In this document: one piece after another, positions 41,121 to 53,033 of the stretch
Position numbering within the stretch: the first letter of the stretch is position 1
Layout of the letters: every line of letters begins with the position of its first letter
NCBI GenBank assembly: GCA_947172415.1
Contig: OX359200.1
Coordinates: 3,536,501-3,600,500 of the forward strand
DNA length: 64,000 bases
Direction of reading: 5' to 3'
Origin: Chondrosia reniformis
Taxonomy: Eukaryota > Porifera > Demospongiae > Chondrillida > Chondrillidae
Notes under the pieces: generated by a model
Told to the model about the DNA's origin: nothing
What the model saw: the letters and a program-made list of their open reading frames with translations, nothing else
Databases searched by the model: none
Translations under genes and position numbers: made by a program

Positions 41121-43384
41121 CTGTGCTATCAAAAATGCACGGAAAATTCTCAAAAGAAGGCGATGAGTTGGTTGATTTTATTAAGTTGGAATCTCCAGTG
41201 GACGAAAAAACCTGGTTTTGCACCAGATGTATATCCTCTTTGAAGAAAAGGGACATTCCAGGTAATGCTTTGGATAATAACATGCGAGTCTCTGAAGTCC
41301 CCAAGGAGTTGCAAGGACTCAACAGCTTAGAGGAACGCTTAATTTCACGTGTTACTTCTTTTATGAAGCTGGTAGTGCTACCACGTGGACGCCAGAGGGC
41401 AATTAGGGGTCAGGTCATCAACTTCCCCGCCCCCATGACCAACACGGTAGACCAACTGCCACGTCCAGCTGAGGATACTGATATTGTATACGTGCAGCGT
41501 CCCAGTGAGTCAGAATGTGTGCCAGAGAGAGCAACTTCAGCCACAAGGACATACTACTGCTGTCGTTATCGAAAAGTAATGCTAGCTTTGAATTGGCTGA
41601 AGGAAAATAATCCCATCTTCCATGATGTTAAGGTGGTTGATCCATCTGAGAAACAGTTTTCAGAGGAAGGTGACGAATGTCAGGCAGACCATGTTGAGGA
41701 GTCGGGTGTTGTGAGGAGCAACACATTGATACCTGACATACCCGTGTCCAAACTCATTCAGGATGGAGCATTTCCTGTTCATCAGTTGGAAAGAATTTCC
41801 TCAGCACCTGTGAGTGTTTTCAATGAGCCTCAAATGGAGCTAATGGCATTCCCTACTTTGTATCCCAATGGAAGAAATGGTTTTGGAACACATAGGAATG
41901 CCAAACTCTCTCCCTTGGACTACTTTCAAACCCGTATCATGAGTAGTGATGCTAGATGGGCACGGCAGCCATCTTACCTCTTTTGGGCTTGTAATATTGT
42001 AGAAGCATACAAGCTGCAAAGTAGCATTTCTATTGCTCTACGTCTGAGGAATCCAGGAACTCAGAATATGAACACCAATAAAGACAAAGATAAACATGAA
42101 GAAAGCAAGGAACATTATCTCACAGCAGGTGATCTGAAGGGATCATCGGCAAAAGAAAATCCAGATGTACGTGAAAACTGCTACAGTTTCATGAGGGATA
42201 TTCGTGGTACTGCAGCCTACTGGCAGTCAGCAAAAATCCATCTGTATACAATGTTGCGTTCCCTTGGACCTCCAACATTCTTCATCACATTCAGTGCAGA
42301 TGACCATCACTGGAAAGATCTCATGGTGGTTTTAGCCAACTGCAGTGGACGGAACCTGACTGAGGAGCAGGTGGACCTATTAACTGATGAAGAGAGGAGA
42401 GACTTTATGGCCAGTAATCCTGTGGTTACTGCTCGCCATTTTGCACATCGCTTCCAATGTCTGGTGAAAGAAGTCATTAAAGGTTCAGGAAAGCCAATTG
42501 GAGAAGTGATTGATTTCTTCTGGAGAATTGAGTTTCAGTTGCGAGGATCACCACATGTTCATTCCTTGTGGTGGATTAAAGATGCTCCAGACTTGGACAC
42601 CAAGGCAGGTAGCCAATCAGCTCCTGAGTTCATTGATAGGTACATATCCGTTCAAGTCCCAGATGAGGGCTGTGGAAAGGATGAACTCAGATCAACCATC
42701 CTTCGGGTCCAGCAGCACAAGCATACTACTACTTGCCAGAAGACCAGCAAAAAGAAGAAAGAGTGTCGTTTTGACTTCCCCAGACCTTTGTCGTGTGAAA
42801 CACGCCTGAAGAACAATAACGATGTAGGAAACAAGTCACGCTTTTACCTTCTTAAGCGGAACAAAGGGGAAGAAAATATCAATGCTTTCAACATTCATCT
42901 GCTCCTTGCATGGCAGGCCAATATGGACATACAGTTAATTGGATCAGTTTATGGTACTGCATCGTACATTTGTTCTTACATGTGCAAGGGAGAAAGTGAA
43001 GAAGTGAAGAAGGCCATCAGAGATGCTCTCAACACTCTACCTGCTAATGCTTCAATTCGCAAAAAATTATCCAAAGTAGGCAATACTATGCTGTCACATC
43101 GAGAGCTTAGTGCCCAAGAGGCTGCCTACAGACTTTGCAATTTGCCATTGAAGGACTCGACTAGGAAAGTAGTGTTTGTTAACACCGTCCGACCTGAAAA
43201 ACGAACACGACTTCTCAAGAGCCGATCTGAACTATTTGAACTGGGAGATCATGATACTGCCATCTTTCAACCAGGTTTGTTTGATAGGTATGCTGCAAGG
43301 CCAAAGGGAGATGACTTTGAAGAAATGACTCTGGCTTACTTTTCTGTGTGGTATGATACTATACCAAGGGAAGACAGTCGTTAA
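41096..43384 (+). pseudogene. Helitron Rep (HUH endonuclease) domain
   Basis: A frame shifted relative to the N-terminal region. It contains a Cys pair (WFCTRC), the conserved VINFPAPM region, and PTLYPNGRNGFG. The catalytic HUH motif HVH is at residues 487-489 (SPHVHSLWW). The two-tyrosine motif YICSYMCK is at 624-631, with Y624, Y628 and K631. These residues nick and join DNA ends in rolling-circle transposition. The frame ends in TAA at 43382, but the helicase follows in the same frame after ~16 codons, so this stop is probably a mutation. Confidence 0.9.
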
Positions 43385-46300
43385 AAAGATGACTATACAG
43401 GACCCGGACGGCGATCGCAACCTCGATACAAGTTGCAAGATAATATGGGTTGGATCAAGTTAAGGACCAAACAGGCATGTCTACGTACTCCGGTGATGAC
43501 GCCCTCAAGCCATGGTGATGACTACTACTATAGTCTCATGTTACTGTACATTCCATGGAGGCAAGAAAAGGCTGACTTGCTCCAAAACCATGAAACCGCC
43601 ATGGCTGCTTTCATTGCTCGTGAAAGTGAACTTAAAGTCCTCAATGCTCAACATGAAGCATTTGCAGAGGAAGTACAGCGAGCAGTGCAACAGTTACAGG
43701 CTGTAAAGGATGCCGCATACATAGATCTTGTGGCTCCTAATGTGCAACACGGAGAAAGAGAAGATGCCAAGCATCCAACGGAGGAGGCTGATGGAGGACT
43801 GTACAATGGAGAAAATTTTATAGCACAAGAGAATATGGAAGACTTGGCAGATGTAGCACCTACATTGCTGGAGGATTTTAATGCCAGTGGTGCCATCTCT
43901 CGATCTCGCCTCACCGAGAAAGCATTTAGGGAGCTCATTCTGAGCCTAAATGCAAAACAGAGAGAGGCATTCGAGATTGTTGTCAGGTATACAGCAGAAC
44001 TACATAAATACCATATGGGAACAGTATCATCTCCTCCAGAATGCTTCCACCTGTTCATTACAGGTGGGGCTGGAACAGGAAAATCACACTTGATCCATGC
44101 CATCAGGGAGCATATTGAAAGATCAGTGCAGGGAAGCAAGGATTTCCATGGATGCATGGTCATGGCACCTACAGGAGTGGCTGCTTTTAACATTAATGGA
44201 CTCACTATTCATCGAGCACTGAGTCTGCAAGTGGAACATGGAAGGTCAGCGCATCAATTGCATTTGAGTGCTTTGGCTCTCAATGAACTTCTTCGACTTT
44301 GGAAAGGAGTTCACACTATCATTGTAGACGAAATCAGCATGGTTTCTTACGAGGTACTCATAGCTGTTCATCAAAGGCTTTGCGAGATCTTTGCTACGGA
44401 TGACATTTTTGGAGGAGTTAATGTTATTGCTGTTGGGGATTTGTACCAACTGTCCCCTGTAAATGGACATTATATATTCAGCAGTGCAAAGGTGCAATCA
44501 AGGAGGCTTGCATCCCATTTGTGGAAAGACTTCTTCAGCATGATTGAATTGGAAGATAACATACGACAGCACAATGATCAGTCTTTCTCATCACTGCTGA
44601 ATAGAATTCGAATAGGAGACCAAACTCAGGAAGACATTGCCATCTTAGCAACTCGCAAGACATCCAACAATCAAGTGGATCTTTCGTCATCACCATTTTG
44701 CAATGCACTTAGACTGTTCCCTCGGGTTTCTGACTGTGACCTCTATAATGACCAGGAGCTGCACAAATTGACTTCTGCAACAGTGCAGTTGTTTGAAGCA
44801 TCACATGTGATTTTGGAGAGTCGCAGATGCACACATGGGGCAGTATCCTATGAGCATATACGAGAAGAACTCATTCCCAATGATGACAAAGAGTGTGGTG
44901 GCTTACCAAGGCGTTTGAAACTGGCTGTTGGGTCGGAAATTATGTTGAGAAGAAACATAAAATGCGGAGATGGACTTGTGAATGGTGCTCGAGGTGTCAT
45001 AGTAGGATTTAAATGGCCAGGAAACGTAAAAAATCAACCAAGCCCAGGTGCACTACCTGAGTATGTTCTTATCAAATTTCATGATCCTCGAGTTGGACAA
45101 CTAAACAAAGTTCCAATTGAAAATGGACACCAGGAAGTGGTGCCAATTGAACCAATGTCAGTCAGGTTCTATGGACGACAGGGTACTGTGCTTCAGAGAA
45201 CACAGTTACCTCTCATTCTTTGTTGGGCTGCTACTCTACACAAGGTTCAAGGTCTGTCATTAGATGCAGCTGTGCTGGACCTGGGAGAAAAAGTGTTCGA
45301 ACCAGGGATGGCATATGTGGCCTTGAGTCGTGTTAGGACTCTAGATGGTGTGGCTCTATCAAGCTTTGAACCACAGAAGGTCAAGGCTAACAAACGAGTG
45401 CATGCAGAAATGGCCAGGTTACGGAAGAGAAGTGGTTCACATGATACATCAGACAATGAGTCACAAACATCCCACCTCTTGGTGCACAGTAGTTCCTCTC
45501 TATCCAACAAACCCAATCAACCAATGACCAGTTCCGTTCCTGTCGTTGCTACTCCAGTACCCTCAGTGCAGAGGAATTCTTCTCCACCCATCCAAACCAA
45601 CTCGCCAACCAAATCTGCTCCAGGTACACACATGCCCTCGGTGCAGAATAATTCTTCTTTAATAATCCAACCCCAGCCCCCAATCATTTCTGTTCCCCAT
45701 GTTGCCTCACCAGTGCTGTCACTTCAAGAAGAGTTAGAAACTATGGTGAACTGTGAAAATCCGGCTACTGATTTGATCAGCAATTGGGCAAAGTGTCATG
45801 AGGGTGATATTACAGCTACCTTGATAGAAGTAAATCAGCCATCCCGTGCAATTCTCAGCAGCTTCCACAGTACAAATGTTGGCGTGAGGGAAAAACTTTT
45901 ACCTGCCTTTACATTGTTTTATGTTCCAGTGTACACTACAGGAAGTGGAAACTGTATGTACAACATGATTTCATTAACCCTTACTGGAACAGAGCAGTAC
46001 ATGTCTCACTTGAGGTTACTGACTGCCTACAGCCTCATTACACATCGAGAACATATGTTTGAGGTCATTCAACCAACTGCAAGAATTCTTCTACCCTTAA
46101 ATGGACGAAGTGCAGCTTCAGTTTTTAAGGAAGCAAAAATTCAGTGGTTGGACCTCGTTCGCAGTTCACTACAAGATGGATCCTGGGGGAATCAATTTCA
46201 TTTACACGCCCTCTCTATTGCTTTGGAGAGGTCAATTTGCCTGTATGGAGTTATGCGTAACAGAACGGTTCAACATCAAGGCAGGCAGTTGCAATGCATA

Positions 46301-46525
46301 GATGTGACTACTTCAGCAGCTGAATTACAGAACCTCTTTGATGCTAAAGACAAGCGACTGAACAACAGCATTATTTACCATCCAAATGTGGAAAAATATT
46401 CCCCACTTTTAGGATTCTTTGATGCAAGCCACTTCACTGCTATTTTACCAACAAATGCATCACGTAACTCCACAGAATTTTCTCCATTCACCACCTTTGC
46501 CTCCCTCTGGACTCCTGAGGAATGA
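43385..46525 (+). pseudogene. Helitron PIF1-type helicase with C-terminal OTU-like domain
   Basis: Counted from 43433 (a TTG, not a confirmed start). Walker A is GGAGTGKS at 211-218, Walker B is VDEIS near 298, motif III is GDLYQLSP, and motifs V/VI are LHKVQGLSLD and AYVALSRVR near 627: a PIF1/RecD-like superfamily 1 helicase. A Pro/Ser-rich linker (about 680-760) leads to an OTU-like cysteine protease domain with GSGNCMYN (Cys near 841) and HFTAI (His near 1000). The residue three before the Cys is Ser where OTU proteins usually have Asp. The domain itself has no stop; it is separated from Rep only by the TAA at 43382. Confidence 0.92.
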
Positions 46526-47741
46526 TATCTAGAGTGTGTGTTTCAATAACTATCTAACTATTTATGACAATCTTTGGAAGTGACATACGTTAATGGTACA
46601 TGCAAATATGGCTAGCTGCCAAAGCGTGATGTATATTGCAGTGGGCAGAAGACCTTTTATCATGACATTGATATTGGCAAAAGAGAGAGACCCAGATTGT
46701 GTTAGACTAGCATTTTGAGCAGTCATATTTTTAAGAATCTCACTTAACTTTAATTGACATTTAACAAAATAAACTTTTTGTTTAGTTTCTATTACAAGTA
46801 GCATAATGATGATCCAGTGATGACTATATATACATACATTAGTATTACAAGGTCAACAGAACAAGTAATTTACAACATTGTATGTAACAAATCTCCCTAT
46901 TATAATATAATGAATAATTGAAACTATTTGTTTTGGATTACATACACAAATATGAATTTAACATTTTACCGTTTTAATAATTAATAGACGATTGTACAAC
47001 AAAAAAGAAGAGATATTTCGGTATGAATTTAAATTTTACATAATAGATAGGTATACACATAGTTAATGCGTTGGTATAATTATTTATTTAATCGCTATAT
47101 GTATAATTGTATAATTATATATGTGTTATTGTATATTATATGTGTGTTTATATATATTTGTGTTTATATAGTATATGTGTAATTATATTGTATATATTTG
47201 CACATGCATATGCATGTCTTTTACACATTTTCATGTGACTGATACATGCCTTTGTAAAGTGTGTGTGTAGTAGCTGACACTCTCCTGCACAATTTAGCAG
47301 GATAATAGGTGTAAGAGCTAATACTTATAACAGACTAAGTAAGAACTGTTCATGAATGTATTAGCATTCTACAAACTTAGACATAATGTCTTCATGTTTG
47401 TGCAACTTTTGCACACTATATTAGTGAGTACTTTATACTCACTTGGTCCAACTAACTGTGTTTGGTTACAGTACATTGATTCTAATTTTACAGTTTCCTT
47501 TAATGCAGGCACTTCCAAGACATGCACTAAACATGTCACACTGGCTACCACAGCCATCTGTACATCCTCCATTACATCCAGGGCTGGTAACATGTTTACG
47601 GGCATCCACTTGCCCCTCGAAAGCAAACACCTCCCTGTGGGATGCATTCATGCCTACCTCCGCGTGGTGCATCCTGGGATCACTCTAGCTATTAGGGTGC
47701 TGCTAAATGGCATGAGTAAAGGTGACATCTATGAAATACGC
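46526..47741. other. AT-rich DNA downstream of the Helitron
   Basis: No recognised gene. It contains an AATAAA-like site near 46768 and TATATGTGT-rich sequence at 47090-47200. Overlapping frames at 47352-47813 exist on both strands and show no family signature. The Helitron 3' end probably lies here. Confidence 0.4.
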
Positions 47742-47807
47742 CAAGTAGTTCGAGTTTGCATAGGGGCGCCAGGCGCCCCCACGAGTTTTTTAAACTCGAA
47801 CTACTTG
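47742..47807. repeat. Compact double palindrome related to repeat A
   Basis: Outer arms CAAGTAGTTCGAGTTT (47742-47757) and AAACTCGAACTACTTG (47792-47807) are perfect complements. Inside lies GGGGCGCC-A-GGCGCCCC. It combines the GC hairpin and the GAGTTTTTTAAACTC end of repeat A without the ~270 bp between them. Confidence 0.85.
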
Positions 47808-47825
47808 TTTTGATTCTTCTGTTCT

Positions 47826-47862
47826 ACCAAACGTTTCGACCCTGGGGGTCTTCTTCAGTGAC
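47826..47862 (-). ncRNA. Hammerhead-like motif of the Penelope element, 3' copy
   Basis: Minus strand: GTCA, CTGAAGA (position 7 is free in the consensus), A, stem II GACCC-CCA-GGGTC, GAAA, tight ACGT, T, TGGT. There is one extra A between core and stem II, and a very short stem III as in other Penelope hammerheads. Stem I is weak, with G-U pairs. Confidence 0.55.
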
Positions 47863-47889
47863 TGGTGTTGGTCTTCAAGGTGACTTCAT

Positions 47890-48990
47890 TTATAGGCATC
47901 TTTTCCCGCCATTTTCGATAACCTCATCAGTGATGTCATCGGTTACATCATTTCCGGAGGAAGGAGAGGTGGAGGGAGTATTCATAAAAAAGGGTTTCCA
48001 ACCACTCCTTAGTACAATTCCTTGATCTAAGTTCATTCTTACCTGACATTGTTGGATCTTCAGGGCTTCCTTAATTCTTCTTCTGTACCAGTTCTCTTCC
48101 CTCTCCACCACTCTGGCTTGGCTCCACTCAATTGGATGACCAGTTTTTAGGGAGTGAACAGCTAAACCATTGTTCATATCCCCCATCCTGACGGCACGTT
48201 TGTGCTCTGCCATCCTGACTTTTAGTGTTCTTCTAGTTTCTCCAGTGTACACTGCAGGGCAACTAGAACAGGGAATCTGGTAAACGACACCTTTATATCC
48301 ATGGTAGGCTGGGGTTGTTTAGGCCTAGAGAGGATACTCCTCAGTGATCTCTGCTTTGTGAAAATGGTTTCGATGTTCATCTTCCGGCATGTTCTGGAGA
48401 TCATTTCACTGAGGCCTTTCACATATGGAATAAAAAGTTTACGTTTACCATCTTCCCTACTTCCCTGGTTCCGTTGTCTCTTCTTCATGTGCCTAGCAGC
48501 AACCTTACTGGGGTATCCGTTGGCCTGGAGAACCCCTTTCAGGTGCTCTTTTTCCTCTTGGAGGACACTGAATCCAGCACCACAGATCTTCTCCGCTCTA
48601 TCCCTGAGGCAAAGGGCAATGCCAGCTTTCACCCTAGGATGGTGATGAGACGAGAAGTGAAGGTATCTATCCGTGTGGGTTGGTTTTCTGTACACGGATG
48701 TACTCAAACTTCCTTTGTTCTTCTTCACTAGCACGTCAAGAAACGGGATAGAGCCATCTGTCTCCTCCTCCATGGTGAACTGAATGTTTCCGTGTCTTCC
48801 ATTAAGGAAAGACAGAAAATCCTCCAACTGATCCCTACCTTGGCTCCAGATGACAAAGGTGTCGTCTACATAACGTAGCCAGAGCCTAGGTTTGGAGCCA
48901 GCCTCCTGGAGGGCTTCGTTTTCAAACTCTTCCATGAAGATATTTGCCACCACTGGAGAGAGAGGAGAGCCCATGGCTGCCCCATCCTTC
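47890..48990 (-). pseudogene. Penelope-like RT (C-terminal half) plus GIY-YIG endonuclease
   Basis: Reading on the minus strand, RT motif B (KDGAAMGSPLSPVVANIFM) is followed by the catalytic RYVDDTFV, then VYRKPTHTDRYLHFSS, typical of Penelope RTs. A one-base frameshift near 48296 separates it from the nuclease, whose VYQIPC / VYTGETRRTLKVRMAEHK / ERE-NW residues are GIY-YIG signatures. The nuclease frame runs 48252-47890. The RT lacks everything before motif B, including the first catalytic Asp. The first eight or nine codons of the RT frame (49016 to about 48991) belong to the inverted 3' copy and are not RT. Confidence 0.88.
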
Positions 48991-49202
48991 TTAAGGAAGC
49001 CCTGAAGATCCAACAATGTCAGGTAAGAATGAACTTAGATCAAGGAATTGTACTAAGAAGTGGTTGGAAACCCTTTTTTATGAATACTCCCTCCACCTCT
49101 TCTTCCTCCGGAAATGATGTAACCGATGACATCACTGATGAGATAATCGAAAATGGCGGGAAAAGATGCCTATAAATGAAGTCACCTTGAAGACCAACAC
49201 CA

Positions 49203-49239
49203 GTCACTGAAGAAGACCCCCAGGGTCGAAACGTTTGGC
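49203..49239 (+). ncRNA. Hammerhead-like motif of the Penelope element, inverted copy
   Basis: Same elements as the 3' copy. Stem I is GTCA (49203-49206) with TGGC (49236-49239), a slightly stronger pairing than in the other copy. CTGAAGA at 49207-49213; GAAA at 49228-49231. Confidence 0.55.
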
Positions 49240-49309
49240 AGAACAGAAGAATCGAAAAAACTGCGTCTCTAGACGCTCTAAAACTCGAAAGATGAACCTT
49301 TACAAAGAT

Positions 49310-49580
49310 AGTACATACCACTAGTCCATATAACTACATACAAATTGTCCATACAGCTAGTACTTACAACTAGTAAATACAGATTGTTACTACTTCATAC
49401 ACCTAGTACATACAACTAATACATACAACTAGTACATACAACTAGTAAATACAACTAACTACTAGTGCATACTACTAGTACATAAAATTTGTACATTCAA
49501 CTAATACATACATCTAGTTCATAAAACTAGTACATATAACTAGTGCATCCAACCACTTACTAGAACACATATACAACAAG
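49310..49580 (-). repeat. 13-bp satellite in inverted orientation
   Basis: Units read ACTAGTACATACAACTAGTA, the reverse complement of the consensus used elsewhere in the window. About 270 bp, between the Penelope element and a 37-bp non-satellite spacer (49581-49617), after which the normal orientation resumes. Confidence 0.93.
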
Positions 49581-49617
49581 TTCGACGCAGTTAGAAGAAA
49601 TCCTTATTCCATTATTG

Positions 49618-50787
49618 GTATGTACTAGTTGTGTGTAATTGTTGTATCTACTTGTTGTTTGTACTAGTTGTATGTACCAGCTGTATGTACCAGTTATATG
49701 TACTAGTTGTATGTACTAGTTGTAAATACTAATTGTACATACTAGTAACTAGTTGTATGTATTTGTTGTATGTATCTATTCTATGTACTAGGTTTTGGTA
49801 TAAGCTGTATGTACTAGTTGTTTTTAACAGTTTTATATACTAGTAGCTTGCAATAGTTGTATTTAGTTATATGTATTACTTGTATGCACCAGTTGTGTGT
49901 AATTTTTGTATGTACTAGTTATATTTACTAGTTGTAGTTACTAGTTTTATGTACTAGTTTTATGAATTAATTGTATGTACTAATTGTGTGTAATTGTTGT
50001 AGGTATTACTTTTATTTACTAGTTGTAGTTACTATTTGTATGTACTAGTTGTATGTAGTAGTAACTAGTTGTATGTACTACTTGTATGTACTACTTGTAT
50101 GTACTACTTGTATGTACTAGTTGTATGTACTAGTAGTATGGACTAGTTGTATGTACTAGTAGTATGGACTAGTTGTATGTACTAGTTGTATGTACAAGTT
50201 GTGTGTAATTGTTCTATGTACTAGTTATATTATAGAAGTTGCTTGTACTAATTGTATATACTAGCAACTAGTAGTATGTACTGGTTGTATGTACTAGTTC
50301 TATGTACTAGTTTTTTATACTGGATTTATGTACTAATTGTATGTAATTATAGGTACTACTGGTATGTTCTGGTTGTATGTACTAGTAACTGGATATATGT
50401 TCTGGTGGTATGTACTAGTTTGATGTACTAGTTTTATGTACTAGTTTTATGTACTAGTTGTATGTAGTCATATGTATAATAGTTGTATGCATATACCACT
50501 TGTTTTGTAATTATTTTATGTACTAGTTATATGTAGTAGTTGTATGTAGTAACTGTATGTGCTAGTTGTAAGTACTAGTAAGTACTTGCATGTACTAGTT
50601 ATATGTACTAGTTGTATGTACTAGTTGTATGTACTAGGTGTAAGTAATTATATGTACTAGTTGTATTTACTATTTGTGTGAAATTGTGGTATGTCCTAGT
50701 TATATATATGTACTTGTTGCATGTACTAGTTGTATGTACTAGTTGTATGTAATAATTGTATGTATCAGATGTATGTACTTATATGTA
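49618..50787 (+). repeat. 13-bp satellite, block 15
   Basis: Satellite containing TGTACTACTTGTA repeated three times near 50070-50115. Ends with the standard MITE flank. Confidence 0.94.
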
Positions 50788-51230
50788 CAGTGTAACTGGG
50801 AAAATCTGCCACAATTCATTCAAGCACTTTTTGGCAGAATAATGAGTTTGGCGGATTAGCCAAATATCGTCATTATGCAATTCTAACCATCTAAATAAAA
50901 CAATGAATGATATTTGATTTTGTGTTGCCGTCGAATTCTTCCTCTTACAGTCACATATCGGGAAATTTTCAAGTCAGTTTTGGAACGTTTACAGGTAATC
51001 TCTAAGATTTATTTCATACGATTAAAATGTTGATGAAAGCGGCGGATTACAAAGGTGGAAAACACCTATAAATGTACAATTGAGGCGAGAAAATAATGGT
51101 GAGATGGTGGATTTGGCGGTTGGTAGATTTCATATATACTTCTAGTATGTAAATCAATTCGTTTAAAACGAACTCAGGCGGATTGGGGGTTGTGCGTATT
51201 AAGCGGGGGCAGATTATCCGGGTTACACTG
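50788..51230. mobile_element. pogo-like MITE, copy 8
   Basis: Complete copy with CAGTG ends. It has a small internal deletion (about 13 bp in the AATTATAACCAG region). Right-hand satellite matches that after copy 4. Confidence 0.85.
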
Positions 51231-52590
51231 TACTAGTAGTCTGTTATTATTGTACGTACTAGTTTTAAATATTAGTTGTATATACTAGTAGCTTGTTGCA
51301 TATACTAGTTGTATATACTAGTAGTTAGTTGCATGTACTAGCTGTTTGAACAAGTTGTATGTAGTTATATGTACTACTTGTTTGTATTAGTTGTGTGTAT
51401 TTTTTGTTTGTACTAGTTGTATGTACTAGGTGTATGTACTAGTTGTATGTACTTGTTGTATATGTGTTCTAGTATGTAGTTTTATTCACTAATTTTATGT
51501 GCTATTTACATGTGCTAGATGCATGTACTAGTTGGATGTTCTAATTGTATGTAGTAGTTGAATGAACTAGTAAAACGTTGCATGTTCTATTTATATGTAC
51601 TAGTTGTATGTACTTGTTGTATATACTTGTTGTATGTACTAGTTATATGTACTAGTTGTGTATAATAATTTTACGTACTAGTTCTATATACTAGTAAGTA
51701 GTTGCATGTACTAGTTGTATGTACTAGTTGTAAGTACTAGTAACAATCTGTAACTACTAGTTCTATGTACTAGTTCTATGTAGTAGCTATATGCACTAGC
51801 AACTATTATACGTAATAGTTGTACGAACTAGTTGTATGTACTAGATGTTTGTAATTATATGTACTAGTTGTATGTACTAGTTTTGTGAAATTGTTATATG
51901 TACTATATAGTTATATGTACTACTTGTAGGGACTACCTGTATGTACTAGTTATATGTACTAATTGGATGTACCAGCTGTATGTTCTAGTTGTATGTACTT
52001 GTTGTATATGTGTTCTAATAAGTAGTTTTTTTGCACTAATTTTATGTGCTAGTTGTATGTACTAGATGTTTGTACTAGTTGGAAGTTCTAATTGTATGTA
52101 GTAGTTGAATGAACTAGTAAAAAGTTGCATGTTCTATTTATATGTACTAGTTTTATGTACTTGTTGTATATACTTGTTGTATGAACTAGTTATATGTACT
52201 TGTTGTGTGTTCTGGCTGTATATACTAGGTGTATCTACTAGTAACTCACTGTATTTACTAGTTGAATGTACTAGTTGTATGTACTAGTACATAGTTGTAT
52301 GTACTAATTGTATTTCCTAGTTGTATTTACTAGTTGTATGAAATTCTTGTATGTACTATTTATATGTACTAGTTTTGTGTAATAATTTTACGTACTAGTT
52401 CTATGTACTAGTAAGTAGTTGCATGTACTAGTTGTATGTACTAGGTGTAAATACTAGTAACAATCGGTATTTCCTAGTTCTAGGTACTAGTTGTATGTAC
52501 TAGTTGTATGTACTAGATGTATGTACTGGTAACAATCTTTATTAAAATATTGTATGTTCTTGTTGTATATACTATTTGTTTGTAATTATA
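51231..52590 (+). repeat. 13-bp satellite, block 16
   Basis: Satellite strongly similar to 21548-22900, including the AAAAAGTTGCATGTTCTATT marker. Confidence 0.94.
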
Positions 52591-52741
52591 TGAAAAATCT
52601 AAGATACCATTTTCCTACATGCTATGCCTATTCTGTAAAAGAGTCTATAGGGGAACTAAACCTAAAGAGAGCTTTTGATGGAGATACAGGAGTCTTTTCT
52701 TCCTTCTTTTTCCTTCTTTCATCTTCTTCTCCACTGGGTCA

Positions 52742-52780
52742 GACAGCCCTTTCTGGGAATTCCACCCTTCATCAGTGATC
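52742..52780 (-). ncRNA. Degenerate hammerhead downstream of the RT relic
   Basis: Minus strand: GGATCA, CTGATGA, AGGG-TGGAATT-CCCA, GAAA, GGGCTGT, C, TGACCC. Core segments CTGATGA and GAAA are intact. Stem I pairs at five of six positions. Stem III is weakened (GGGCTGT where the retrozyme has CAGCTGT). Probably a decayed type I hammerhead. Confidence 0.5.
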
Positions 52781-53033
52781 CTGGGAGTCTTTGTCTTTTT
52801 CTTTATCTTGATCTTCTGTGAATCCTTGGCTCTCTATGCTAAATCTAGGGGCTTTATATACACTATTTTGGTGCCAAAAGTTAAATAAGGTGGTAACTAA
52901 GACACATGATGAAATTTAATTTTATGAAAGGAATGTAGGTCCCATTAATTATATGAATTAATTATAAATCTACTAGTAATCTTGCTTATAGGAAAAACAG
53001 ACTCAGCATAACTATAGACACAAGTAGGACATA

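Larger units (their letters stand above)
39459..46525 (+). mobile_element. Helitron rolling-circle transposon, coding part
   Basis: Three consecutive frames encode an N-terminal accessory region with 2A motif and repeats, a HUH Rep nuclease, and a PIF1-type helicase with OTU-like tail. The Rep-helicase combination is diagnostic of Helitrons. The reading path is broken by a TGA (40392-40394), a frameshift near 41115-41150, and a TAA (43382-43384). The copy is therefore disabled but young enough that all domains remain legible. Terminal sequences (5' TC, 3' hairpin plus CTRR) were not located. Confidence 0.9.
47815..49253 (-). mobile_element. Penelope-like element with fold-back 3' end
   Basis: The minus strand carries the C-terminal half of an RT followed by a GIY-YIG nuclease and 3' UTR. 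The 3' part (47815-48073) is present again in inverted orientation at 48991-49253. The junction is at a short shared TTCCTTAA, so the element begins inside the RT. RT plus C-terminal GIY-YIG defines Penelope-like elements, which are also known for hammerhead motifs and for inverted or tandem terminal copies. 5' truncated and frameshifted, therefore inactive. Confidence 0.88.

Noticed and set aside
47352-47813. 153-codon open frame, with overlapping frames on the other strand
   Set aside because: No recognised domain; it runs into the palindrome and repeat A remnant, so it is probably not a gene.
47912-47945. A second CTGATGA...GAAA pair on the minus strand in the Penelope 3' region
   Set aside because: Stem II is at most two or three pairs and no stem I or III partner is visible.
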